Notes under the pieces: model-generated
Seen by the model: only the letters and a program-made list of their open reading frames with translations
Told to the model about the DNA's origin: nothing
Database searches by the model: none
Program-made: the position numbers and the translations under genes
In this document: in pieces, positions 34,883 through 43,588 of the stretch
Position numbering within the stretch: position 1 is the stretch's first letter
How the letters are laid out: each line of letters starts with the position of its first letter
DNA from: Microbacterium abyssi
Lineage (GTDB): Bacteria; Actinomycetota; Actinomycetes; Actinomycetales; Microbacteriaceae
Length of the DNA: 64,000 nt
NCBI RefSeq assembly: GCF_015277895.1
Contig: NZ_CP063815.1
Location: 2,976,001 to 3,040,000, forward strand
Direction of reading: 5' to 3'

Positions 34883-36265
34883 GTGCACGACCCCCAGGCT
34901 GCGCTCGGCACGACGGAGGACATCCTCCGCCGTGCCGGCGCGGTGCCGCAGCTGACCAGCATCCCCACCGTCGACGAGCTGAACGCCGGCCTCGAGCGAC
35001 TGCGTTCCGAGTACCCGGATCTCATCTCGTGCGAGCGCATCGGCACGAGCCGGCTCGGCGAGCCGATCCGGCTGTATCACGTCGGCTCGGGTCGCCGATC
35101 GGCGCTCATCGTGGGCGGGGTGCACCCGAACGAACCGATCGGTTCACTGACGATCCTGCACCTGGTCGAGCAGCTCGCCGTCGACGAAGCGTTCCGCACC
35201 GGCTGCGACACCGCGTGGCACATCGTGCCGTGCGCCGACCCCGATGGCATGCGTCTGAACGAGGGCTGGTTCGCGAATCCGTCCGATCGCGGGCTCTACA
35301 CCCGCGAGTTCTTCCGTCCCGCACCCGACGAGCAGGTGGAGTGGACGTTCCCGTTCGCCTACAAGGACGCCTACTTCGACGCCATGATGCCCGAGACGGT
35401 CGCCCTCGCCAGGGCCATCGATCTCACCACCCCCGACCTGTACGTCCCGCTGCACAACAGCGAGGGCGGCGGAGCGTACTTCTACCTGTCGCGCCCCGTG
35501 CCGGCTCTGTATCCGCTGCTGCACGAGATCACGGCATCCTGCGGGGTGCCGCTGCACACCGGCGAACCGGAGGGCGCGCACTTCACCGTGCTCGCCGACG
35601 CGATCTATGAGATGGGCACTCTGCAAGACGCCTACGACTGGACCGAGGAGGCCGGCCTCGACCCGTATCCGCCCGGCAGCGCCGGCGACGCGTCGACCTC
35701 GTACGCGAGCCGCTACGGAACCCTGTCGCTGATCGCCGAGCTGCCTCAGTTCGGCGACCCGGCCGCCGATGACTCGTCGCTGACCGACACCGTGCATCGC
35801 GATGCCCTGCGTCGCTGCGGAGAGCGGCTCGTCGACACCGGCCGCATCCTCACCGAGGTGATCGCCTCGGTCGACGCGCACGTGCGGATGGACACGCCGC
35901 TGCTGCGAGCCGCGCGCGTCTTCTCACCGATGGCCACCGGCGCCGGCAGGGCGGATCTCCTCCGCGCCGAGAAGGAGGACGACCGCCGCGCCACCGTGGC
36001 CGAGCTCAGCAGCCTCGACGGCGTGGTGAACCTGCACCGTCTGCGCTGGGGCGGGATGCTGCGGCGTGCACTGAACGCCGAGGTCGCAGCGGGCGTCGCA
36101 AGCCCCGAGGTTCGGCGAGCCGCGGCGGAGATCCAGAGCGTCTTCGACGGATGGCTCGCCGAGGCCCGAGCGGGAGGCGACGCTCCCCCGCTGCCGCTGG
36201 CACAGGTCGTCGGTGTGCAGTACGGGGCTATCCTCGCCGCACACGCCCAGTTGGAACGATCCTGA
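34883..36265 (+). CDS. M14-family zinc carboxypeptidase
   Basis: 460 aa from GTG 34883. HPNEP in VGGVHPNEPIGS gives the HxxE zinc pair and the later PLHNSEGGG the third His of the M14 (carboxypeptidase A / MpaA-like) fold. No signal peptide is present, so it works in the cytoplasm on imported peptides. Its place between the binding protein and permeases suggests it trims what the transporter brings in; gamma-D-glutamyl peptides of the wall, as for MpaA, are one possibility. It has about 120 C-terminal residues beyond the catalytic domain. Confidence 0.88.
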   Translation: MHDPQAALGTTEDILRRAGAVPQLTSIPTVDELNAGLERLRSEYPDLISCERIGTSRLGEPIRLYHVGSGRRSALIVGGVHPNEPIGSLTILHLVEQLAVDEAFRTGCDTAWHIVPCADPDGMRLNEGWFANPSDRGLYTREFFRPAPDEQVEWTFPFAYKDAYFDAMMPETVALARAIDLTTPDLYVPLHNSEGGGAYFYLSRPVPALYPLLHEITASCGVPLHTGEPEGAHFTVLADAIYEMGTLQDAYDWTEEAGLDPYPPGSAGDASTSYASRYGTLSLIAELPQFGDPAADDSSLTDTVHRDALRRCGERLVDTGRILTEVIASVDAHVRMDTPLLRAARVFSPMATGAGRADLLRAEKEDDRRATVAELSSLDGVVNLHRLRWGGMLRRALNAEVAAGVASPEVRRAAAEIQSVFDGWLAEARAGGDAPPLPLAQVVGVQYGAILAAHAQLERS

Positions 36266-36281
36266 TGCGGATCATGCCCTG

Positions 36282-37214
36282 ATGCGAATGACACTCAGCG
36301 TCCTGCAACGCCTGGCCGGCTTCGCGCTGGTCTTCATCGGCGTGACCTTCATCATCTATGTGGCCGTCTTCAGCCTGCCCGGTGACCCCATCCGCGCGCT
36401 GGCGGGCGACCGGCAGCTTCCGCAATCGGTGGTGGATGCCATCAACGCGAAGTACCTGCTCGATCAGCCGCTGTGGGTGCAGTACACGAACTACCTCGGC
36501 AATCTGCTGCAGGGCGATCTCGGCCTCGATCTCACCGGTCGTGCCGTCGCCGACAAGCTCGCCGCCCGCTGGCCGGTCACCATCACACTCGCGCTCACGG
36601 CCTGGGTGATCCAGGTCGTCCTCGGGCTCGCAGTGGGCATCGTCTCGGCGCTGAAGAACGGCACCGTGATCGACAAGGGACTGCTGGTGATCACGATCGG
36701 CTTGAGCTGCATCCCGGTCTTCGTCCTCGGCATCACCGCCCAGATCATCTTCGGCGTACGGCTGGACTGGCTGCCCGTCGCCGGCATCAGCGACGGATGG
36801 CCGCTGTCGTATCTGCTGCCGTCGCTGGTGATCGCCGCGATCGGCCTCGCCTCGGTGTCGCGGCTCGTGCGCGGTTCGATGATCGAGAACCTCGAGGCCG
36901 ACTACGTGCGCACGGCACGGGCCAAGGGCATCGGCGAGGGCCGCGTGGTAGGTCTGCACGTCATGCGGAACTCCCTCATCCCGACGGCGACGTTCCTCGC
37001 GACCGACCTCGGGTTCCTGCTCGGCGGGACGGTCGTCATCGAAGGGATCTTCAACCTGCCCGGCGTCGGAAACCTGCTCTTCACGGCGATCCGCGACCAT
37101 GAGGCGGCGATGGTGGTCGGGATCTCCACCGCGCTGATCGTCATCTTCCTGCTCACCTCGCTGCTCGTGGACGCCATCCATGCGCTGCTCGACCCGAGGA
37201 TCCGACGTGCCTGA
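36282..37214 (+). CDS. Peptide ABC transporter permease (DppB/OppB-like)
   Basis: 310 aa from ATG 36282. Six hydrophobic segments, the EAA-like loop (VRTARAKGIGEGRVVGLHVMRNSLIP) and the N-terminal SLPGDPIRALAG typical of DppB. With the next gene it forms the membrane pore. Overlaps the next start by 8 bp. Confidence 0.95.
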   Translation: MRMTLSVLQRLAGFALVFIGVTFIIYVAVFSLPGDPIRALAGDRQLPQSVVDAINAKYLLDQPLWVQYTNYLGNLLQGDLGLDLTGRAVADKLAARWPVTITLALTAWVIQVVLGLAVGIVSALKNGTVIDKGLLVITIGLSCIPVFVLGITAQIIFGVRLDWLPVAGISDGWPLSYLLPSLVIAAIGLASVSRLVRGSMIENLEADYVRTARAKGIGEGRVVGLHVMRNSLIPTATFLATDLGFLLGGTVVIEGIFNLPGVGNLLFTAIRDHEAAMVVGISTALIVIFLLTSLLVDAIHALLDPRIRRA

Positions 37215-38127
37215 GAACATCCCGCCGACCACGGCGAAGATCCCCGCGCCCAAGACCACCCGGATCGCCGTGCCTCAGAAGCGGCAGAGCCCGTGGCGGA
37301 TGCTGCTGCGCCGGCCGCTGTTCTGGATCGCGGCGGTCATCCTGCTCGTCATGCTGGCGTTCGCAGTGGCGCCGGCACCGTTCGCCGGCCTCTTCGGCAA
37401 CGGCGATCCGCGCGCCTGCGATCTCGCGAACAGCAAGGTCGAGTCCGCTCCGGGGCATCCGTTCGGGTTCGATCTGCAGGGCTGCGATATCTGGGCCGGC
37501 GCTGTCTACGGAGCGCAGGCGTCGATCTCGGTCGGCCTGCTCGCGACGACCATCGCGCTGGCGATCGCGCTCATCATGGGGCTCATCGCCGGCATGGGCG
37601 GGCGCGCGGCCGACTGGATCGTGTCCCGCCTGACCGAGGTGTTCCTGGGATTCCCGTTCCTGCTCGCGGCGATCGTCGTCCTGAACATGCTCGGCACGCG
37701 CAGCGTCCTGACGGTCGGCGTCGTGCTCGGGGTGTTCGGCTGGCCCATGATGGCGCGGCTGATGCGCGCCTCGGTGCGATCGGTGACGGGAGCGGACCAC
37801 GTCCTCGCCGCGCGCACCATGGGCCTCGGCACCGGACGGATCATCGCCCGCTACGTCGTTCCGAACGCGGTCCAGCCCGTGCTGCTGCTCGCCACGCTCA
37901 CGATCGGCGGGGTGATCGTCGCCGAGAGCACGCTGACGTACCTCGGCATCGGGCTCTCCTCGCCCGCCATCTCGTGGGGCCTGCAGATCGCGGCGGGCTC
38001 CCGGGTGTTCCAGACCTCTCCGCACGTGCTCGTGCTGCCGAGCATCATGCTCGCCCTCACCGTGCTCGCCGTGGTCGCGCTGGGCGAAGAGCTGCGCAGC
38101 GTCTTCGATCCGCGCGAGCGCCGGTGA
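37207..38127 (+). CDS. Peptide ABC transporter permease (DppC/OppC-like)
   Basis: 306 aa from GTG 37207. Cytoplasmic N-terminus of about 35 residues rich in Pro/Thr/Lys, then the DppC pattern: HPFGFDLQGCDIWAGAVYGAQASISVG, six membrane helices, and the EAA loop VLAARTMGLGTGRIIARYVVPNAVQP. Partner of the preceding permease. Confidence 0.95.
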   Translation: MPENIPPTTAKIPAPKTTRIAVPQKRQSPWRMLLRRPLFWIAAVILLVMLAFAVAPAPFAGLFGNGDPRACDLANSKVESAPGHPFGFDLQGCDIWAGAVYGAQASISVGLLATTIALAIALIMGLIAGMGGRAADWIVSRLTEVFLGFPFLLAAIVVLNMLGTRSVLTVGVVLGVFGWPMMARLMRASVRSVTGADHVLAARTMGLGTGRIIARYVVPNAVQPVLLLATLTIGGVIVAESTLTYLGIGLSSPAISWGLQIAAGSRVFQTSPHVLVLPSIMLALTVLAVVALGEELRSVFDPRERR

Positions 38128-38164
38128 GGGTGGGATGCTGAGGATGCAGGAGAAGGGATCGAAC

Positions 38165-38680
38165 ATGGCGGATGACACCACCGAAGAGGCCGACGAGCGC
38201 GAGCAGTACCGGCGCGAGTTCGCCGAGGAGATCAGTCTGATCTGGGAGATGACGGGCACTTCCCGCATGGACGGCAAGGTGCTCGGTTATCTGATGATCA
38301 TGGACAAGCCGTACATCTCGTCGGCCGAGCTGGCCGAGGCGCTGAGCGCCAGCACCGGGGCTGTCTCGATGGCGACGCGGCGCCTGATCGACACGAACTA
38401 CATCCGGCGTCACCCGGTGCCGGGCGACCGCAGCCACTATTTCAAGGCCGAAGAGGATCCGTGGGGAAGCTTCCTCGCGAACGAACGCCGCTACTTCGAT
38501 CGGCACATCCGCTCGATCGACACGGCGCTGCACTGGCTCGGTCCCGGTGAGGATGATGCCCGCATCCGCCTCACCAACGGCCGCGACTACCTGGAGTGGG
38601 TGCAGGACTACCACCACAAGATGCTCGCCGACTGGCAGGAGCACAAGCGCGCCCGCGACGAGGGCGCAGACAAGGGCTGA
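38165..38680 (+). CDS. GbsR/MarR-family transcriptional regulator
   Basis: 171 aa; ATG 38165 with GGAGAAGGG upstream. Winged-helix region ISSAELAEALSASTGAVSMATRRLIDTNYIRRHPVPGDR is typical of GbsR-like MarR proteins, followed by a helical C-terminal half. Encoded inside the operon between the permease and ATPase genes, so it likely senses an imported compound and controls the operon promoter. Confidence 0.88.
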   Translation: MADDTTEEADEREQYRREFAEEISLIWEMTGTSRMDGKVLGYLMIMDKPYISSAELAEALSASTGAVSMATRRLIDTNYIRRHPVPGDRSHYFKAEEDPWGSFLANERRYFDRHIRSIDTALHWLGPGEDDARIRLTNGRDYLEWVQDYHHKMLADWQEHKRARDEGADKG

Positions 38681-38682
38681 CG

Positions 38683-40350
38683 ATGAGCGCACCGACCGAC
38701 GACTCCGTGCTCGACGCTGCGACCGCCGTGCTCGGCATCCGCGATCTGCGGGTGCGATTCGGCAGGCGCGATCCGATCGAGGTCGTCCACGGACTCGATC
38801 TCGACATCGCACAGGGCGAGGTCGTCGCCGTGGTCGGCGAGTCCGGATCAGGCAAGTCGGTGACGGCGCTGTCGGTGATCGGGCTGCTGCCCGAGAACGC
38901 GCACGCCACCGGGTCGATCACCCTGCAGGGGCGCGAGCTCCTGGGGCTGGGGGCGAGCGAGATGCGGCGCCTCCGCGGATCCGAGATCGCGATGATCTCG
39001 CAGGATCCCGTGGCATCCCTCAACCCGGTCTTCACCATCGGGTTCCAGGTGGTCGAGGCCGTGCGCGCGCACGACCGCACGCTGAGCACCCGCGCCGCGC
39101 GGCGGCGGGCGATCGAGCTGCTCGAGCTCGTCGATCTGCCCGAGCCCGCGCGGCGCATGAAGCAGTACCCGCACGAACTCTCGGGCGGGCAGTGCCAGCG
39201 CATCGGTATCGCGATGGCCCTGGCATCGGACCCGCGGCTGCTGATCGCCGATGAGCCGACGACCGCGCTCGATGTGACCGTGCAGGCCGAAGTGCTCGAC
39301 GTGCTCGCGCGCGTCGGACGGCGAGAGGGTCGCGCCATTCTGCTCATCACGCACGACATGGGTGTGGTCGCCGAGCTCGCTGACCGCGTGGTGGTCATGC
39401 GCGACGGAGAGCTCGTCGAGCAGGGCTCCGTGCGAGGGGTGCTGATGAAGCCGACCGCGCCGTACACGAAGCAGCTGCTCAGCGCCGTGCCGCGCATCGG
39501 CTCGCGGGTCGCTTCTGACGCGGGCGCGGAAGCGGATGCGGCGCTCGTGCTGGACGTCGCGGATCTCGAGGTCACATACGGCGGCCGGATCCGCGGGCTG
39601 TACCGAGCCGTCGAAGGGGTCAGCCTCCAGGTGCGTCGCGGAGAGATCCTCGGACTGGTCGGCGAGTCCGGCAGCGGCAAGTCGACGATCGGGCGTGCGA
39701 TCATCGGCGCAGCGCCCGCCACCGGCGGATCGATCCGGGTGGACGGAGTCGACATGCTCGGTGCGTCCAGGGCCGTGCGGCGGGAGACCCGGCGGCGGAT
39801 CGGCGTCGTGTTCCAGAACCCGGCGCTGTCGCTGAATCCCCGGTACACCGTGCGGCAGAGCGTCGCCGAGCCGCTGCATGCCATCCGCGGATTGCAGGGC
39901 AGCGAGCTTCGCGACCGGGTGGATTCGCTGCTGGACTCTGTCGGGCTGCTCGAGCGCGCCGGGCGCTACCCGCATGAGCTCTCCGGCGGCCAGAAGCAGC
40001 GCGTCGCCATCGCCCGCGGTGTGGCGCTGGATCCTGCTCTGCTCATCGCCGACGAGCCGACCAGTGCCCTTGACGTCTCCGTGCAGGCACAGGTCCTGGA
40101 TGTGTTCCGCGAGCTGCAGGAGCGGCTGAAGTTCGCATGCGTGTTCGTCAGCCACGATCTGGCCGTCGTCGACGAGTTGTGCGACAGCGTGACCGTGCTG
40201 CGCCGTGGAGTCGTGGTCGAGTCCGGCTCGCGCGAGCAGGTGCTGCAGCATCCGTCCGACGACTACACCAGGCGTCTGCTGGCGGCGGCGCCCGTGCCGG
40301 ATCCCGACCTGCAGAAGGAGCGGCGCGCCGCGCGCCTCGCGATGGCGTGA
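38683..40350 (+). CDS. Peptide ABC transporter ATPase, fused DppD-DppF
   Basis: 555 aa with two full nucleotide-binding domains. Half 1: GESGSGKSVT, LSGGQCQRIGI, LLIADEPTTALDV. Half 2: GESGSGKSTI, LSGGQKQRVAI, LLIADEPTSALDV. Each half ends in the oligopeptide-transporter C-terminal region. The fusion replaces separate DppD and DppF subunits. Starts 2 bp after the regulator stop. Confidence 0.95.
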   Translation: MSAPTDDSVLDAATAVLGIRDLRVRFGRRDPIEVVHGLDLDIAQGEVVAVVGESGSGKSVTALSVIGLLPENAHATGSITLQGRELLGLGASEMRRLRGSEIAMISQDPVASLNPVFTIGFQVVEAVRAHDRTLSTRAARRRAIELLELVDLPEPARRMKQYPHELSGGQCQRIGIAMALASDPRLLIADEPTTALDVTVQAEVLDVLARVGRREGRAILLITHDMGVVAELADRVVVMRDGELVEQGSVRGVLMKPTAPYTKQLLSAVPRIGSRVASDAGAEADAALVLDVADLEVTYGGRIRGLYRAVEGVSLQVRRGEILGLVGESGSGKSTIGRAIIGAAPATGGSIRVDGVDMLGASRAVRRETRRRIGVVFQNPALSLNPRYTVRQSVAEPLHAIRGLQGSELRDRVDSLLDSVGLLERAGRYPHELSGGQKQRVAIARGVALDPALLIADEPTSALDVSVQAQVLDVFRELQERLKFACVFVSHDLAVVDELCDSVTVLRRGVVVESGSREQVLQHPSDDYTRRLLAAAPVPDPDLQKERRAARLAMA

Positions 40351-40457
40351 ATGACGCCGTGTGACTGACGCACAGGCGGGCCGTATTAGCCTGAATGGAT
40401 CGAGGACGAAGGGGTCCGCAGTTCCGATCGGTCGCCCCTTCGACCCCGAAAGGCATC

Positions 40458-41045
40458 ATGAGCACTCCCATCCTCGAGCGCACCGCTGAGACCTCCGTAC
40501 CCGTTCTCGACGTCCTCGCCGCGCGGTGGAGTCCGCGCGCCTTCGACCCGAGCAGCCCGATCGACGAGGGCAAGCTCACCGCAGCGCTGGAGGCGGCGCG
40601 CTGGTCGCCGTCGGCCAGCAACACCCAGCCGTGGCGCTTCATCGTCGCCCGACGCGGCACAGACCTGCACGCCGCGATCGACGGCGCGCTGATGGGCTTC
40701 AACCGCGAGTGGGCCGGCAACGCGCAGGTGCTGATCGCCGCGTTCGCGGAAGAGACGGATGCCGATGGCAACCCCCGTCCCTGGGCGCAGTACGACCTGG
40801 GCCAGGCAGTCGCGCACCTGTCGGTGCAGGCGCACGCCGACGGCCTGTTCGTGCACCAGATGGGCGGCATCGAGCGCGACGCGCTGCAGGCGCTGCCCGG
40901 GGTCGAAGACCGCTTCACGCCGGTGTCCGTGATCGCACTCGGCGAGATCGGCGACGCGTCGACCCTGTCCGAGAAGCTTCAGCAGCGCGAGGTCGCTCCC
41001 CGCGCCCGCCGGCCCCTCGCAGAGACGGTCATCGCCTCTGCCTGA
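40458..41045 (+). CDS. Nitroreductase-family flavoprotein
   Basis: 195 aa from ATG 40458. The FMN-binding RWSPRAFDPSSPI and ARWSPSASNTQPWRFIVARR segments identify the nitroreductase family; DLGQAVAHLSVQAHADGLFVHQMGG gives the dimer/FMN region. Reduces quinones or nitro compounds with NAD(P)H. The C-terminus RRPLAETVIASA is echoed out of frame just downstream. Confidence 0.9.
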   Translation: MSTPILERTAETSVPVLDVLAARWSPRAFDPSSPIDEGKLTAALEAARWSPSASNTQPWRFIVARRGTDLHAAIDGALMGFNREWAGNAQVLIAAFAEETDADGNPRPWAQYDLGQAVAHLSVQAHADGLFVHQMGGIERDALQALPGVEDRFTPVSVIALGEIGDASTLSEKLQQREVAPRARRPLAETVIASA

Positions 41046-41050
41046 CGCCG

Positions 41051-41101
41051 CGTCGGCTCGGCCGCCGGCGCCTGGACGAGACGATCATCGCGAGCGCCTG
41101 A
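41051..41101 (+). pseudogene. Fossil C-terminus of a second nitroreductase copy
   Basis: Just after the nitroreductase stop, in a different frame, the codons read RRRLDETIIASA then TGA, against RRPLAETVIASA then TGA of the intact gene (9 of 12 identical). Codons differ synonymously, for example ASA as GCGAGCGCC versus GCCTCTGCC, so this is an old paralogue remnant, not a recent slip. Confidence 0.55.
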
Positions 41102-41103
41102 GC

Positions 41104-41275
41104 CTGGCTTCGACTCCCTGCGGTCGCTCAGCCCGTTTCGTCTTCGGCGCTGCGCGCCTGCGCTCAACGACCCGCATCAGCTGCCGAGCTATTCAAGGGC
41201 GTCCTTCCGCGGGTCGTTGAGCGAGCACAGCGAGACGAAACGGGGTGAGCGAGCCGAAAGCGAGTCGAAGCCTCC
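41104..41275. repeat. REPIN-like composite repeat between convergent genes
   Basis: Reverse arm (about 41106-41175) and forward arm (41209-41273) carry the same words as the element at 13451-13655. The innermost 15 bp pair perfectly: CGCTCAACGACCCGC (41161-41175) with GCGGGTCGTTGAGCG (41209-41223). The 33-nt centre is unrelated to the centre of the first element. Confidence 0.8.
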
Positions 41276-41282
41276 TGGGACG

Positions 41283-41882
41283 TCAGGGCTTCACGAGACC
41301 ATTCAGTGCGACAGCCAGCACGTCGCGCGCGAGCTCGGCGGCATCCTCGCCGCCGCTCGGCCGGTACCACTCGACGATCGAGTTGACCATGCCGAACAGC
41401 AGACGCGTGGCGACCGACGGATCGACGTCCGACCGCACCGTCCCCTCGGCCTGTGCCGACCGCACGAGCCCCGTCACGTCCCGGTCGAATGCGCGACGCC
41501 GCTCGAGTGCGGCCCGCTCGACATCACTGTTTCCGCGCACCCGCAGCAGCAGAGTGACGTAGGGCAGCTTGTCGACGAGCACGAGCACCGCTCCGTGCAG
41601 CACCTGCTCGAGCCGGGCGCGGGCGGAACCATCACCGGCATCCTGCAGCACCCCTTCGAGCCCGCCGAGCGCCTCCTCGAGCGCGACCTCGAGCAGCTCC
41701 TCCTTCGAGGCGAAGTGGTGGTACAGCGCAGACTTCGAGAGTCCGAGGCGCATCGCGAGCGACGCGACCGAGGTCGCGTCGTATCCCTGCTCGATGAACA
41801 CCTGCACTGCGATCTCGAGGATCTGGTCCCGGTCGTAGCCGGGGCGTCCTCGGCGTGCGGGTGTCTGGTCGGCGTCTGACAC
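41283..41882 (-). CDS. TetR-family regulator, probable repressor of phenylacetate genes (PaaR-like)
   Basis: 199 aa from GTG 41882. N-terminal TetR HTH (GYDRDQILEIAVQVFIEQGYDATSVASLAMRLGLSKSALYHHF). The C-terminal domain carries the TetR_C region seen in actinobacterial PaaR-like proteins. Divergent from the paa beta-oxidation genes; a palindrome overlapping the promoter start at 41955-41978 recurs in front of paaA. The ligand is expected to be a phenylacetyl-CoA pathway intermediate. Longer frame to 41984 rejected because it crosses the operator. Confidence 0.85.
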   Translation of the reverse strand: MSDADQTPARRGRPGYDRDQILEIAVQVFIEQGYDATSVASLAMRLGLSKSALYHHFASKEELLEVALEEALGGLEGVLQDAGDGSARARLEQVLHGAVLVLVDKLPYVTLLLRVRGNSDVERAALERRRAFDRDVTGLVRSAQAEGTVRSDVDPSVATRLLFGMVNSIVEWYRPSGGEDAAELARDVLAVALNGLVKP

Positions 41883-41923
41883 GCTGTCCAGTCTGGCACG
41901 CGCGGCAGGGTCGACATCCGTGA

Positions 41924-41978
41924 TTGCCGGGCTGCGGCATCCTTGCCATAATCGATTACTGAACGAACGGTCAGAAAT
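41924..41978 (+). promoter_or_regulatory. Promoter and operator of the paa beta-oxidation block
   Basis: TTGCCG (41924-41929), 16-bp spacer, CATAAT (41946-41951), then a palindromic operator at 41955-41978 whose core is ACTGAACGAACGGTCAG. Placed at the expected transcript start, it would block initiation when bound. Confidence 0.65.
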
Positions 41979-42011
41979 TGCCACGTTCCGACGACGCGGT
42001 CAGGAGGGCAG

Positions 42012-42752
42012 ATGCACGAGGCACTCCTCGTCGACCGACGGCCCGACCGTGTGATCGCGCAGCTGAACCGACCAGACAGGCGCAACGCGATCGACCGCGA
42101 GACGATCGACGCGCTGCATTCGCTCTGCGCGGAGCTCGAGGCCCTGCCCCGCGTGCTCATCCTCATCGGCAGCGGCGACGACTTCGCGGCCGGTGCCGAC
42201 ATCGCTCAGCTCCGCGCCCGCCGCGCCGAAGACGCGCACCTCGGCATCAATGCGATGGCGTTCATCCGCATCGCCGCGCTCCCGATGCCGGCGATCGCCG
42301 CGCTCGACGGCTATGCGCTCGGCGGCGGCGCCGAACTCGCCTATGCCGCGGACATCCGAATCGCCACCCCGCGTCTGAAGATCGGCAATCCCGAGCCCAC
42401 CCTCGGCATCATCGCCGCGGCGGGGGCGACGTGGCGCCTCCGCGAGATCGTCGGCGACGGCCTCGCAGCCGAGATGCTGCTGACCGGACGCACATTGACG
42501 GCTGATGAGGCCCTCGCCGCTGGCCTGGTGTCCGGCATCCACGCGCCCGACGAGCTAGTGCCTGCAGCGCACGCGATCGCCGACCGGATCGCGGCCGCGG
42601 ATCCGCTCGCGATCCGGCACACGAAGACCGCGCTGCGCGCACCGCGCGACGCCCACCCGTCGATCGACGGCGACCTGCAGGCGGAGCTGTTCGAAAGTCC
42701 GGAGAAGATGCGCCGGATGACCGAGTTCCTTGAGCGGAAGGGGCGCCGGTGA
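42012..42752 (+). CDS. Enoyl-CoA hydratase/isomerase of the phenylacetate block (PaaF-like)
   Basis: 246 aa. Crotonase fold: RPDRRNAIDRETIDAL, GDDFAAGADIAQL (first oxyanion loop), ALDGYALGGGAELAYAADIRIA (second) and IGNPEPTLGIIAAAGATWRL. In phenylacetate catabolism PaaF hydrates the ring-opened dehydroadipyl-CoA; sequence alone does not separate PaaF from other crotonases. Its stop overlaps the next GTG. Confidence 0.85.
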   Translation: MHEALLVDRRPDRVIAQLNRPDRRNAIDRETIDALHSLCAELEALPRVLILIGSGDDFAAGADIAQLRARRAEDAHLGINAMAFIRIAALPMPAIAALDGYALGGGAELAYAADIRIATPRLKIGNPEPTLGIIAAAGATWRLREIVGDGLAAEMLLTGRTLTADEALAAGLVSGIHAPDELVPAAHAIADRIAAADPLAIRHTKTALRAPRDAHPSIDGDLQAELFESPEKMRRMTEFLERKGRR

Positions 42753-43588
42753 AGGTCGGGGTCCTCGGCGGCGGGCGCATGGGCGCCGGCATCGCGCACG
42801 CGTTCCTGCTGGCCGACTGCGAGGTCGTGGTCGTCGAGCGCGATGACCAGACGGTGGATGCCGCCGCGCAGCGCATCAGCGAGAGCATCGCGCGTTCGAT
42901 CGAGCGCGGAGCGACCGGTCGTGGTGCCGACGAGCTGGAAGCCGCGCTGACGGTCGGACGCGACATCGCGGCGTTCTCAGTGTGCGAGACCGTGATCGAG
43001 GCGGTGCCGGAGGATCGTGCGGTGAAGGCCGAGGCCCTGTCGCGGATCGCGGGCGCGGCACCGGATGCCGTGATCGCATCCAACACGTCATCCATCTCGA
43101 TCGACGATCTGGCCGCGTCGCTCGCCCGGCCCGATCGCTTTCTGGGGCTGCACTTCTTCAACCCGGTGCCGGCTTCGACACTGGTCGAGGTCGTCGCCGG
43201 CGCAGCGACCGCGCCCGCCGTGCTCGACCGGGCGCGCGGCTGGGTCGAATTGCTCGGCAAGACGCCGATCGTCGTCCGCGACTCCCCCGGCTTCGCGTCC
43301 AGCCGCCTCGGGATCGTGCTCGCGCTGGAGGCGATCAGGATGCTGGAATCCGGCGTCGCTTCGGCGGAGGACCTCGATCGTGCGATGGAGCTGGGGTACC
43401 GGCATCCGATGGGTCCGCTCCGCACCACCGACATCGTCGGACTCGACGTGCGCCTCGGCATCGCCGAGGAGCTCCAGGCGGCGCTCGGCGAGCGGTTCGC
43501 GCCGCCCGCGCTGCTGCGGCAGCTCGTCGCCGAGGGAAAACTCGGCCGCAAGAGCGGCGAAGGCTTCTACAGGTGGGAGAGACCATGA
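42749..43588 (+). CDS. 3-hydroxyacyl-CoA dehydrogenase (PaaH-like)
   Basis: 279 aa from GTG 42749. NAD motif VGVLGGGRMGAGIAHAFLL at the N-terminus, SNTSSISIDDLA and LHFFNPVPASTLVEVV in the middle, and the catalytic His in that block. Oxidises 3-hydroxyadipyl-CoA in the pathway. GTG overlaps the upstream stop and its own stop overlaps the paaZ ATG (ATGA). Confidence 0.9.
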   Translation: MKVGVLGGGRMGAGIAHAFLLADCEVVVVERDDQTVDAAAQRISESIARSIERGATGRGADELEAALTVGRDIAAFSVCETVIEAVPEDRAVKAEALSRIAGAAPDAVIASNTSSISIDDLAASLARPDRFLGLHFFNPVPASTLVEVVAGAATAPAVLDRARGWVELLGKTPIVVRDSPGFASSRLGIVLALEAIRMLESGVASAEDLDRAMELGYRHPMGPLRTTDIVGLDVRLGIAEELQAALGERFAPPALLRQLVAEGKLGRKSGEGFYRWERP

